64,000 nt of DNA from Rhizobiales bacterium Y(2018) (lineage in GTDB: Bacteria > Pseudomonadota > Alphaproteobacteria > Rhizobiales > Aestuariivirgaceae), in contig SCPD01000001.1 in the NCBI GenBank assembly GCA_005502925.1, positions 930,001 through 994,000 on the forward strand, given 5' to 3'. The notes under the pieces were generated by a model. That model did not search any database. It had not been told where the DNA came from and saw only the letters and a list, made by a program, of their open reading frames with translations. Positions 1 to 7,958 of the stretch are shown piece by piece. Each line of letters starts with the position of its first letter. Position 1 is the first letter of the stretch. The position numbers and the translations under genes are program-made.

Positions 1-1788
1 CTCCGATCGGGTGAAGCCGTCGGCGCTCCACCCCTCGCTGCCGACGCCATGATGGACGACGAAGAGTCCATCGGGATCGTATTGGCGCTTCACTTGAAGC
101 AGTTTCTCATAATTTCCACCCCAGAAGGCCTTCCGCCAATCCGCCTCGAAGAAGTCGCTTTCCGACACATAGGAGCCGGCCTCGGGCGCCAGATCCCGCA
201 GCACCTGCATCGCCTTCTTCACCGCTTCTGCTTCTCGGCGCGCCGTTGTGACATCAGGCTCATAACCTGGCACACCGGGATAGGCTGGTGGTCCCGAGGC
301 CCCCGCGATGGCCAATGCGAAAGCGTCGAGAACTTGGGGATTCATCGCAGTGTCGCGCGCCGCGGCGATCGCCTCGGGCGGCGCGCCGGCCAATCCCTTG
401 TTGAAGTGAAGCGAGACGTTCCAATGACGCGATGCGCGGAACAAGGCCTCGGCAAGAGACGACTGCCGCTCGCCGGCTAGGAGTGACGCGGCAAGCCAGC
501 GTGACTGGTAGCCATGAAAGACCTGTCCCGCCTCTTCTTTGTTGCTGGTCCAGAACAGATTTCCTTCAGGCGCGCCCGGCCGGTCGTCTTCAATGACGAG
601 GCCGGGCAGGCTCTTGAGAAAAGCCGGCGTCCAGAATTCACGCGCCGGCGCGGCCAGAATGGCGGGCTGCTGCGCGAAGGCATAGTCCTGCGGCGAAGCC
701 TTTACCCAGTCGAAGAAAGGCCGCCACAATGCCTCCGCCTGCGCCTGCTCCAGCCCCTGGAACACCATGGCGATGCCGAGTTCATGACCGGGGCGGAAGC
801 TCAACTGCTCACCCCACTGCGGATTGAAAAGCGCCTCGGCATAGAAGGAAACGATCCTGTCGATCAGGCGGCGGAAAGCCTCCGCCGATGACGCCTTGAT
901 GGTGGCGAAGACGCCGCCGAAGAAGGCCGGAAAGTCATGCGTGCGCAAGGTCAGCCGCGTCACCACGCCGAAGCTTCCACCGCCCCCGCCCTTGATGGCC
1001 CAGAAGAGGTCGGGGTTGGTGCAGGCATTGACGATCCGAACCTCGCCGTCGGCAGTCACGATCTCGGCTTCGATCAGGCTCGCCGCCGCCAGGCCATAGG
1101 TTTTCGAGAACGGTCCGAAGCCGCCGCCCTGGACGAGCCCTGCCACGCCGACTGTGAGACAGCCGCCGCCTTGCACATAACGCCCGGCCTCACGCGCTAC
1201 CATGTCATAGGCCTGTCCCCACAGGGCGCCCGCCCCGATCGACACCGCCGGCTGAGGGGTGGAGCAGCCTTGCGCCACAAAGGCGTCGTGGACGGTGATG
1301 GCGTTCAAACGGCGCGTCCAGATCAGAAGCGAATCCGCGGCACTCGATGCGCCGTGATAGCTGTGGCCACCGCCTTTGACGACGAGCCGCAATCGGTGTG
1401 CACGGGCGAAGTTGACTGCGGCCACGACATCGGCTGTGGTCTCGGCCGCCACCGCATAGACGCTTGGCCGCGAGGTCCAGGCATCGACCCAGCCCAGCGC
1501 CTGGGTCAAACCCGCTTCGTCGCCGAGATAATAGGGATTGCCCAGCGGGGCGAAGACGGCCGCCGACCTGGGGCGATCCGTCGAGCCGATGCAAGGCGGG
1601 ATCGGAGACGCAACCGCGATCAGCCGGTCCTTCACCAAGGCTCGCAGGCCTTCCCAATCCGCCCGCGACGGCCAGCCCAGATCACTGGGACGGACGCGAA
1701 CGAGCGGAAGCTCCGCGGCAGCGGGCCAGCGCGGCAGCGCGACAGACAGGCCGGCCAGCGCCGCGCGGAGAAATAATCGCCGTTTCAT
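1..1788 (-). CDS. Tat-exported FAD-binding oxidoreductase, berberine-bridge type (3' end outside window)
   Basis: The frame stays open for 596 codons to the window edge, so the C-terminus is cut off. The N-terminus is a twin-arginine signal (KRRLFLRAALAGL) ending near an AAA-type cleavage site, which points to export of a folded flavoprotein. The PCMH-type FAD domain shows GGGHSYHG, whose His normally carries 8-alpha-linked FAD. The later QGGGCLTVGVAG segment has a Cys where bicovalent members attach FAD through 6-S-Cys. The BBE domain begins near the cut end (YDPDGLFVVHHG). The start is ATG 1788 with GAGGGG just upstream, and it overlaps the stop of a 29-codon ORF as TGATG. The substrate (sugar, alcohol or alkaloid-like) cannot be told. 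The family call is firm. Confidence 0.93.
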   Translation of the reverse strand, partial: MKRRLFLRAALAGLSVALPRWPAAAELPLVRVRPSDLGWPSRADWEGLRALVKDRLIAVASPIPPCIGSTDRPRSAAVFAPLGNPYYLGDEAGLTQALGWVDAWTSRPSVYAVAAETTADVVAAVNFARAHRLRLVVKGGGHSYHGASSAADSLLIWTRRLNAITVHDAFVAQGCSTPQPAVSIGAGALWGQAYDMVAREAGRYVQGGGCLTVGVAGLVQGGGFGPFSKTYGLAAASLIEAEIVTADGEVRIVNACTNPDLFWAIKGGGGGSFGVVTRLTLRTHDFPAFFGGVFATIKASSAEAFRRLIDRIVSFYAEALFNPQWGEQLSFRPGHELGIAMVFQGLEQAQAEALWRPFFDWVKASPQDYAFAQQPAILAAPAREFWTPAFLKSLPGLVIEDDRPGAPEGNLFWTSNKEEAGQVFHGYQSRWLAASLLAGERQSSLAEALFRASRHWNVSLHFNKGLAGAPPEAIAAARDTAMNPQVLDAFALAIAGASGPPAYPGVPGYEPDVTTARREAEAVKKAMQVLRDLAPEAGSYVSESDFFEADWRKAFWGGNYEKLLQVKRQYDPDGLFVVHHGVGSEGWSADGFTRSE

Positions 1789-1877
1789 CAGCCCCTCACC
1801 GCGAGAGGACATGGCGCCGCTCCCGTGCTACAGCAGCGGGCCACAGCAGGCGGTACGGTGTTCAAGGTTCTGGCCAT
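1788..1877 (-). CDS. Candidate small Cys-rich leader peptide, 29 aa
   Basis: This short ORF starts at ATG 1877 after CAGGAGAGTCTC, a strong Shine-Dalgarno with good spacing. Its TGA overlaps the ATG of the exported FAD oxidoreductase (TGATG), the arrangement expected for translational coupling. The peptide is basic, has a vicinal Cys pair (RCC) and a third Cys near the end (PCP), and has no signal peptide or membrane segment. I do not recognise the family. It could be a regulatory leader, for example thiol- or metal-responsive, a small co-factor of the enzyme, or chance. The evidence is the ribosome site and coupling only. Confidence 0.45.
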   Translation of the reverse strand: MARTLNTVPPAVARCCSTGAAPCPLAVRG

Positions 1878-1985
1878 GAGACTCTCCTGTGGCGTGATTG
1901 ATGATGTCCCTGTGGGCCGGAGCGGACCTTTCAGAAAGCCTGAAGGGACGAATGGCGGGCCCTGCGCCGCGAGCGGCGGCGCCTC

Positions 1986-2837
1986 ATGACGGCAGAGACC
2001 GCTGAGCAACCGGCCCCAGAGCCGCCATCTGAAGCGGGCTTTCGGTTCCCCCGATGGCTATGGCTTTGTTATGCGCTCATGCTCGCGGCGATCGCTGGCG
2101 TCGGCGCCACCTCGTTCTGGATGGAAGCGGGCCGCGAAGCCACTGCCGCCCCGCTCTGGCCTTTGGCGATCGACGAAGTCACCAGCGTCGCAACCGTCTT
2201 CGCCCTCACCCCGCTTCTTCTGAGCTGGGCCTTCAGGCTCGATCCGCGCCGCATCGGATGGGGGCTGGTTTTCCTGGGCCATGCCGCCGGGGCGATCGCC
2301 TTCAGCCTCCTCCATATTGCCGGCATGCTGCTCGCAAGATTTGCACTCTATCCCTTGTTCGGTGGCGCCTATCGCCTGGGTGGCGAGCCGTTCCTCACAC
2401 GTCTCTTGTATGAAGGCCGCAAGGACAGCCTCACCTATATCGGTCTGATCGTGGGTGCATGGCTCCTCAGAACTGTATTCGACAAAAAATCGCTTCCGAT
2501 CCCCGCGCCGCCGCCCCGCCTGGAGATCCGTGACGGCGCCAAACGCTACTGGCTCGCGACGAACGACATTCTGTGGGCGGAAGCCGCCGGCAACTATGTC
2601 GAGTTGCATCTGGCCGACCGCAGCCTGTTGCGCCGGCAGACCTTGACGGCGCTCGAAAGCGAGCTGGCCGACCGCAATTTCGTGCGCATCCACCGCTCTC
2701 GTTTGGTGAATGCCAAACACGTCACCGCAACAGAGACGAATGACAGTGGCGACTTCACCGTGACGCTCACCGATGGCCGCCAGATCACCGGCGGCCGGCG
2801 CTGGCGCAGCGGTCTCGACGCCGTGGCAAAAAGCTAG
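1986..2837 (+). CDS. Membrane-bound LytTR-domain transcriptional regulator
   Basis: The protein has 283 residues. Roughly the first 165 form four hydrophobic segments (first one LWLCYALMLAAIAGVGA), followed by a LytTR DNA-binding domain at about 185-280. LytTR hallmarks are visible: DILWAEAAGNYVELHL, then FVRIHRSRLVNAKHV and a final TGGRRWRSGL. This resembles membrane-tethered LytTR regulators that act without a separate kinase. It is transcribed divergently from the Cys-rich ORF and FAD oxidoreductase across a 108-bp gap, so control of that unit is a reasonable inference. No receiver domain is present. The signal sensed is unknown. Confidence 0.9.
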   Translation: MTAETAEQPAPEPPSEAGFRFPRWLWLCYALMLAAIAGVGATSFWMEAGREATAAPLWPLAIDEVTSVATVFALTPLLLSWAFRLDPRRIGWGLVFLGHAAGAIAFSLLHIAGMLLARFALYPLFGGAYRLGGEPFLTRLLYEGRKDSLTYIGLIVGAWLLRTVFDKKSLPIPAPPPRLEIRDGAKRYWLATNDILWAEAAGNYVELHLADRSLLRRQTLTALESELADRNFVRIHRSRLVNAKHVTATETNDSGDFTVTLTDGRQITGGRRWRSGLDAVAKS

Positions 2838-2917
2838 ATTCAGAGGCGCAAAAGGTCACGTGGTCGCCAGCCGAGCATGATGATAGGACGAAACCGTCGC
2901 CAATCTTCGAGGTTTCG

Positions 2918-3637
2918 TTGCGGAAAGACATCCATAATTCCGGCATTCCGGTGCTCTGCGCCGCCTGCGAGGCGCGGCATCGCGGCGTATGTGGCGCGCT
3001 CACACCCGAGCAGCTCGTGACGCTCGCCAAATCATCGGTGAAGCACAAGGCGCCCCAGGGTGAAGAGCTGGTGGCCGATGCCGAGCATGTCGAGCGCTAT
3101 TCCAACGTGATGTCGGGCGTGGTGAAGCTGAGCAAGACATTGGCCGACGGGCGCCAGCAGATCGTCGGCCTGCAATTCGCGCCCGATTTCGTCGGCCGCC
3201 CGTTCCGCACCGAAAGCGCCATCACGGCGGAAGCCGCGACCCAGGTCGATCTGTGCTCCTTCCCGCGCCAGGCGGTCGAGCGCATGATGGTGGAGCAGCC
3301 GGATTTCGAACATCGCCTCCTCCAGCAGACGCTCAAGGAGCTCGACCAGGCGCGCGACTGGATGGTGACGCTCGGCCGCAAGACGGCAGCCGAAAAAGTG
3401 GCGAGCTTCCTGCTCATGATCGCCCGCAACGCCCATCCCGCGCAGCCGTCAGAAGGCGGCAGCACTTTCGACCTGCCGCTGTCGCGCAGCGAGATCGCCG
3501 ATTTTCTCGGTCTGACCATCGAAACCGTCAGCCGCCAGCTGACGCGGCTCAGGACCGAAGGTGTGATCCGCATCGAAGGTACCCGTCATGTGACCGTCGA
3601 TAATCTGGACCGGCTCAGGGCGCAGGCCGGCGACTGA
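2918..3637 (+). CDS. Crp/Fnr-family oxygen-responsive regulator (Fnr/FixK type)
   Basis: The protein has 239 residues: an N-terminal cyclic-nucleotide-like sensor fold and a C-terminal winged helix. Cysteines in the pattern C-x2-C-x7-C (VLCAACEARHRGVCGAL) plus a fourth in VDLCSFPR match the [4Fe-4S] ligands of Fnr/FnrL proteins, so this should be a true oxygen sensor and not a cluster-less FixK. The recognition helix (TIETVSRQLTRL) has the E-x-x-S-R pattern that reads TTGAT half-sites, and such a site lies at 4170-4183. The start is TTG 2918 with GAGG upstream; no ATG lies further upstream in frame. It is convergent with the hemerythrin gene, 4 bp away. Confidence 0.9.
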   Translation: MRKDIHNSGIPVLCAACEARHRGVCGALTPEQLVTLAKSSVKHKAPQGEELVADAEHVERYSNVMSGVVKLSKTLADGRQQIVGLQFAPDFVGRPFRTESAITAEAATQVDLCSFPRQAVERMMVEQPDFEHRLLQQTLKELDQARDWMVTLGRKTAAEKVASFLLMIARNAHPAQPSEGGSTFDLPLSRSEIADFLGLTIETVSRQLTRLRTEGVIRIEGTRHVTVDNLDRLRAQAGD

Positions 3638-3641
3638 TCTG

Positions 3642-4133
3642 TCACTCAGCGGGTCGGATGGCGGCCAGGATATGATCGCGCTCGAAAGCGATATGGCGGC
3701 GCGCCGCTTCGAAGAAAGCGCGCAGCATGTAGCCGAAGGCCTCCGGATTGGCGACCGCTTCGCCATGGCCGACGGCGAGCAGCATTTCAGTCAGATCCTC
3801 GGCAGCGCATTCATCCTCGAGATGTTCGGTCTTGAGCCGGGCGATGACCGCCGCCTCATCACGCCGGACCGCGAAAGCGGGAAAGACCGCTTCCTCCTCG
3901 AGGCGATGGCAGGCGCGCAGCAGCGGCACCAGATTGCTGGCGACGGTGAGACAGCGGAAACGATCGACGCGCGCCGGCAAATCATCGGCGATCGCCTCGA
4001 GCGCGGCGCAGAGATCGAGCTTCGCCGCATGCAGGCGCCTCATGTCGATACAGGGCACATGCTCGCCGGCGCAACATATGGCGCCGAGCGGGCAATCTTC
4101 CAGCTTGCGGCAGTTCCGCGCTTCCTGTCTCAT
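3642..4133 (-). CDS. Hemerythrin-like HHE-domain protein
   Basis: The protein has 163 residues, predicted all-helical, with HHE cation-binding signatures: LHAAKLD, CHRLEEEAVFPAF, LKTEHLEDE and RHIAFERDHIL. These supply His and Glu ligands for a di-iron site. The N-terminus carries extra cysteines (CRKLEDCPLGAICC), which is unusual and could bind metal or form disulfides. Such proteins bind oxygen, nitric oxide or iron under low-oxygen or nitrosative conditions. The gene lies between an Fnr-type regulator and an Fnr-type box centred about 43 bp upstream of its start, so Fnr control is a strong inference. Confidence 0.85.
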   Translation of the reverse strand: MRQEARNCRKLEDCPLGAICCAGEHVPCIDMRRLHAAKLDLCAALEAIADDLPARVDRFRCLTVASNLVPLLRACHRLEEEAVFPAFAVRRDEAAVIARLKTEHLEDECAAEDLTEMLLAVGHGEAVANPEAFGYMLRAFFEAARRHIAFERDHILAAIRPAE

Positions 4134-4169
4134 GGCATTTCGTTCTAACCGCTGTAGCGGCGCGGCGAT

Positions 4170-4183
4170 TTGATTTGGGTCAA
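4170..4183. promoter_or_regulatory. Fnr/FixK-type box
   Basis: TTGAT-TTGG-GTCAA matches the consensus TTGAT-N4-ATCAA at 9 of 10 positions and is close to typical rhizobial Fnr/FixK boxes. It lies in the 65-bp gap between the hemerythrin gene (start 4133, minus) and the LysR gene (start 4199, plus). It is 16 bp before the LysR start codon, so it sits better as an activator site for the hemerythrin promoter. Confidence 0.7.
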
Positions 4184-4198
4184 ACCGGAGGTGATTTC

Positions 4199-5092
4199 AT
4201 GGATTGGGACGACCTCAAGATCGCGCATGCCGTTGCCCGTCATGGCTCGCTGAGCGCCGCCGCGCGGGCCCTGGGCTCGACGCAGCCGACCGTCAGCCGC
4301 CGCCTCAACGCGCTGGAGCGCCGGCTCGGCGTGAAGCTGTTCGAGCGTGAGGCGGGCGGCCTGACGCCCGGCTCCCTGCTCACCACGCTGCTCGAACCCC
4401 TCGATGAGATGGACGAGCTCGCCGGCGCCGTGGAACGGCGCATCGCGGCACGCGACACCGGCCTCAAGGGCACGATCACGCTCACCAGCCTCGCCTGGTT
4501 CGGCGACGACGTGCTGGCGCCCCTCCTGGCGCGCTTCTGCATCCGCCACCCCGATGTGATCATCGACCTGATCAACGACCCGCGCCGTTTCAATCTTTCG
4601 CGGCGCGAGGCCGATGTCGCGGTGCGTGTCGGCAATTTCGACCAGGGCGATCTGGTCGAACGCAAGGTCGCCGACGTTTCCTACGGCCTCTATGCGTCGG
4701 AAACCTATGTCGGGCGCCACGGCCAACCGGACTTCGCCAGAAAGGGCGCCGACCAGCATGTCGTGTCGCTCAATCCATCACCCATCAAGGTGGTGCCCAT
4801 CGAATGGCTGAAGGCGATGCTGCCCCGCGCCGCCATCGTGCTCAGAACCAATGGCGTGCAGTCGCATGTGGCGGCGCTCGAAGCCGGTGAGGCGATGGCC
4901 GCCTTGCCCCGCGTGATCGGCGATCGCAGGCCGGGCCTCGTCCGCTTTGCAACTCCGATCCCCGAGCCGTCACAGCCAGTCAAGATCGGCGTACATGCCG
5001 ATCTGCGCGATACGCCGCGGATCCGCAGCGTCATCGACTTCCTGGTGCAGGAGCTGAAGCTCATGGCGCCGGAGCTCAACCCAGCTCCCTGA
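4199..5092 (+). CDS. LysR-family transcriptional regulator
   Basis: The protein has 297 residues. The N-terminal winged helix is canonical (HGSLSAAARALGSTQPTVSR), followed by the linker helix (LNALERRLGVKLFERE) and a type 2 periplasmic-binding effector domain from about residue 90. ATG 4199 is preferred over TTG 4175 because CCGGAGGTG sits just upstream of it. The segment after FERE is shorter than in most relatives. The MFS exporter downstream on the same strand is the obvious candidate target, but most LysR genes are divergent from their targets, so this is only an inference. Confidence 0.92.
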   Translation: MDWDDLKIAHAVARHGSLSAAARALGSTQPTVSRRLNALERRLGVKLFEREAGGLTPGSLLTTLLEPLDEMDELAGAVERRIAARDTGLKGTITLTSLAWFGDDVLAPLLARFCIRHPDVIIDLINDPRRFNLSRREADVAVRVGNFDQGDLVERKVADVSYGLYASETYVGRHGQPDFARKGADQHVVSLNPSPIKVVPIEWLKAMLPRAAIVLRTNGVQSHVAALEAGEAMAALPRVIGDRRPGLVRFATPIPEPSQPVKIGVHADLRDTPRIRSVIDFLVQELKLMAPELNPAP

Positions 5093-5185
5093 CCCGCCAT
5101 ACGCAGGTGTAGACCGGCCATACGCTCGTACCGGCTTTCACCTTTGCGGCGGCTTCGCCAATTCTGGCGGAAAGGAGTCGTGCCG

Positions 5186-6616
5186 GTGATCAGCAATTCC
5201 TCGCTTCACGCCAAGACCCGCCTTGCCGCGATCCTCGCTTTGCTCTCCGGCGCGATGCTGATCGTGTCGCTCGATCAGTATATCGTCATCGTCGCTTTGC
5301 CCGATATCGGCCGCGATCTCGGCTACTCACCACAAAGCCTGCAGGCGGTCGTCAGCGCCTATGTCATCGCCTCCAGCGGCTTTCTGCTTTTGGGCGGCCG
5401 CGCCTCCGATCTCCTGGGCCGCCGCCGTGTCCTGCTCGTCGGCCTCTTCCTTTATCTCGCCGCCTCACTCGCCGGGGGGCTGGCGAATGGCGTCTTCATG
5501 CAGCTCGCCGCCCGCGCCGCGCAAGGGCTGGGTGGCGCGCTCGTCTTTCCGAGCACTCTCGCTTTGATCAACGTCCTCTTTCGCGAGGGCGAGGAACGCA
5601 ACCGCGCGCTCGGCGTCTGGGCAGGCGCCGGCGCCGCCGGTCTCGTCATCGGCGTGCTGGCCGGCGGCGCGCTCACCAGCGCCTTCGGCTGGCGCGCGGT
5701 ATTTCTGGTCAATGTGCCGCTCGCCGGCGCCGCCATGATTGCAGCCTTGGCCCTTATCGGACGCGATCCGCCCGTGGATCGCAGACGCGCTTTCGATCTT
5801 CCGGGCGCGATCACGGTCACCGGCGCCGTGACCCTTATCGTGCTGGCTTTGGTGCAGGGCCCGGTCTTCGGATGGCTCTCGCCCCTCACCATCGGCATTC
5901 TGGTCCTTGGCCTCGTGCTCGCTCTGCTCTTCGTCCTGATCGAACGGCGCAGCACCGACCCGCTGCTTCCCTTCGCGATGCTGCGCAATCCCTGGCTGGT
6001 GCTCGGGGTCGCCATCGCTTTCCTGTTCATGGCGACCTTCGGGGCTCTCCTCTATTTCCTGTCGATCTTCTTCCAGGATGTACTGCGTTATGACGCGCTC
6101 TCGACCGGGCTCGCTTTCCTCATTCCGACCGCCGTCGTCGTATTGGCGTCGACCTTCGCCGGCCGCGCGGCGACCCGCTTCGGCCTGGCGCCCACAATGA
6201 TCGCAGCGCTGGCAACCGGAGTCATCGGCGCGCTCGCCATCGGCCTCGCTTTGTCGCCGGATGTCCCCTTCATGGCGCTGGTGCCGGGCCTGGTCATCGT
6301 CAGTATCGGCGATAGCATCATCTTCACCACCATGTTCATCGCGGCCGCGACCGGAGTGCCAGATGAAAAACAAGGCGTGGCTTCGGGCATCGTCTCGACC
6401 GCATCGGGAATGGGCGCCGCACTCGGCCTCGCCTTCCTCGTTCTGGTTGCCAATCAGGGCACGGCAGGGCTCGCCGATGAGGCTCTGCGCCGCGCCATGG
6501 CGGAAGGCATAACATACGCCGCCTATGTGATTGCCGGTGGCGTGATGCTGATGCTCGCCATCGTGATTGCTTTTCAGGCAATCCAGCGCCAGCGGAAGGC
6601 GACGTCTCTATCGTGA
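5186..6616 (+). CDS. MFS transporter, DHA2 (EmrB/QacA) type
   Basis: This is an integral membrane protein of about 476 residues with a long run of hydrophobic segments consistent with 14 helices. Motifs include D-x-x-I-V-x-x-A-L-P (SLDQYIVIVALPDIGRDLG) in helix 1, the loop GGRASDLLGRRRVL, and motif C-like GWRAVFLVNVPLA. DHA2 members export drugs and other amphipaths by proton antiport. I chose GTG 5186 because AAAGGAG ends 8 nt upstream; GTG 5180 and TTG 5144 are alternatives. The LysR regulator upstream on the same strand may control it. The exported compound is not predictable. Confidence 0.9.
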   Translation: MISNSSLHAKTRLAAILALLSGAMLIVSLDQYIVIVALPDIGRDLGYSPQSLQAVVSAYVIASSGFLLLGGRASDLLGRRRVLLVGLFLYLAASLAGGLANGVFMQLAARAAQGLGGALVFPSTLALINVLFREGEERNRALGVWAGAGAAGLVIGVLAGGALTSAFGWRAVFLVNVPLAGAAMIAALALIGRDPPVDRRRAFDLPGAITVTGAVTLIVLALVQGPVFGWLSPLTIGILVLGLVLALLFVLIERRSTDPLLPFAMLRNPWLVLGVAIAFLFMATFGALLYFLSIFFQDVLRYDALSTGLAFLIPTAVVVLASTFAGRAATRFGLAPTMIAALATGVIGALAIGLALSPDVPFMALVPGLVIVSIGDSIIFTTMFIAAATGVPDEKQGVASGIVSTASGMGAALGLAFLVLVANQGTAGLADEALRRAMAEGITYAAYVIAGGVMLMLAIVIAFQAIQRQRKATSLS

Positions 6617-6670
6617 TGCCCTTCCAATCCGGGTGAGACCTGCTCTAAGGTCCGTCCGGGAGCTCATCAC

Positions 6671-7111
6671 GTGACTGATACACTTGCGACCGGAATCCCA
6701 GCCGAGCCTGCCGGATCGATTCCGACCCGGCGCATCCGGCTCTTGGCGTTCTTCGCCATTGCAGTCTTCATGCTCGCCGGACCGGTGATCGAGCAGTTCG
6801 CCGGGACGCGCACGGTGTTCTGGCGCTCCTGGACGATGTTCAGCGGCATCGGGATCGGCCTGATCGATGCCTCCTTCTCCGTCCGGCAGCCGGACGGGGG
6901 CTCGGCGCCGATCGACCGCTTTGCGGTTCTCGGCGAACGGCGCAACGGCAAGCTGCGACGCATCAAGACCCCGGAAGAGCTTACATCGATCATCGAGCGG
7001 CTCTGCGCCTCTCTGGGCTCCGGCGCCGATCTGCGCGTCAAAGCTCGCCAGGCGGCGCGCGACGGTTGGCGGATCATCAATGCGGGGGAGCAGAATGCCT
7101 GCCCTGGCTGA
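6671..7111 (+). CDS. Small single-span membrane protein, first gene of HTTM operon
   Basis: The protein has 146 residues and starts at GTG 6671. One transmembrane helix lies at about residues 25-45 (LLAFFAIAVFMLAGPVIEQF), followed by a Trp-rich turn (FWRSWTMFSGIGIGL) and a soluble domain of about 95 residues rich in charged helices. I do not recognise a named family. Its 3' end overlaps the next gene, an HTTM-like protein, by 17 bp, implying coupled translation and probably a complex with it. The short soluble domain is most likely periplasmic or cytoplasmic depending on topology, which I cannot settle. Confidence 0.75.
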   Translation: MTDTLATGIPAEPAGSIPTRRIRLLAFFAIAVFMLAGPVIEQFAGTRTVFWRSWTMFSGIGIGLIDASFSVRQPDGGSAPIDRFAVLGERRNGKLRRIKTPEELTSIIERLCASLGSGADLRVKARQAARDGWRIINAGEQNACPG

Positions 7112-7958
7112 CCGCTTCGCCGGATGGGCCGTTGACACCTGTGGCTCGTCACGCTCATCGGCTCTGATCCGCATCGGGATCGCTTTGCTCTTCTGGTCGC
7201 GCTGGGCAGGTGAACTTCTGCTCTATATGAACCAGTCCGTCATCGGCCTCGTTCTGTCGCTCAATTTCTTCATTGCGACGACCTTGCTGTTCATCGGCTA
7301 CAAGAGCCGCCTGGCAGCGCTGTGGACCGGGGCGGTCGGGCTGGTGATCTATTTCTACTTCGGCCATGCGCTCGGTCGCGAGCCGTGGACGCATCACCAT
7401 ACCTACCTGCTCGCCATCACCGCCCTGCTCCTCACACTCACGCCCTGCGAGCGTTCCTTCTCGCTCGACCGCTATCTGGCCATGGCGAGGGCCGAGCGCC
7501 GGGGACACCCCCCGCCGCCCGAACGGGGCAATCTCTGGGGCTTGCGGCTCATTGTGCTGCAGCTCTCGGTGCTCTATTTCTTCTCGGCCTATGACAAGAC
7601 GAGCTTCGCCTTCCTGAGCGGGGCGCGGCTCGAGCACATCTTCCTGTGGTTCTATACGGGTTCAGACTATCCGGATTTTCCGGGCCTGCCGACACTCGCC
7701 ATGCTCGCCGCCATCAGCGTCGTGCTCATCGAATATGCGCTCGCCTTCGGGCTGCCCTTCCGCCCGACCCGGCGCTATCTGGTGTGGGTCGGCCTCGCCT
7801 TTCACGCCATCCTCTATGTCACCTTGCCGGTCTATACGTTCAGCGCCACGATGATGCTGCTCTATCTGGCGTATTTCGATGCCGACGATGTCGACAAAGT
7901 TATCCGGCGCGTGCAAGGGTTGGAGATCGAGACAGCGACAAAAGAGACGGCATCGTGA
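7095..7958 (+). CDS. HTTM-domain-like multipass membrane protein
   Basis: The protein has 287 residues with about six to eight hydrophobic helices. It resembles HTTM proteins (the membrane domain shared with vitamin-K-dependent gamma-carboxylase): an early Arg-rich first helix (SSALIRIGIALLFWSRWAGE), a conserved HHHTYLLAITALLLTL stretch with TPCERSFSLDRYL, and a mid-protein LQLSVLYFFSAYDK helix. ATG 7095 lies inside the preceding gene and the TGA overlaps the GTG of the next gene, so it is the centre of a three-gene coupled operon. Enzymatic activity is unproven for bacterial members. Function here is unknown. Confidence 0.8.
   Translation: MPALADRFAGWAVDTCGSSRSSALIRIGIALLFWSRWAGELLLYMNQSVIGLVLSLNFFIATTLLFIGYKSRLAALWTGAVGLVIYFYFGHALGREPWTHHHTYLLAITALLLTLTPCERSFSLDRYLAMARAERRGHPPPPERGNLWGLRLIVLQLSVLYFFSAYDKTSFAFLSGARLEHIFLWFYTGSDYPDFPGLPTLAMLAAISVVLIEYALAFGLPFRPTRRYLVWVGLAFHAILYVTLPVYTFSATMMLLYLAYFDADDVDKVIRRVQGLEIETATKETAS

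Noticed and set aside
937-1776. Long plus-strand ORF at the window start
   Set aside because: It lies antisense to the FAD oxidoreductase, whose minus-strand frame has all family motifs.
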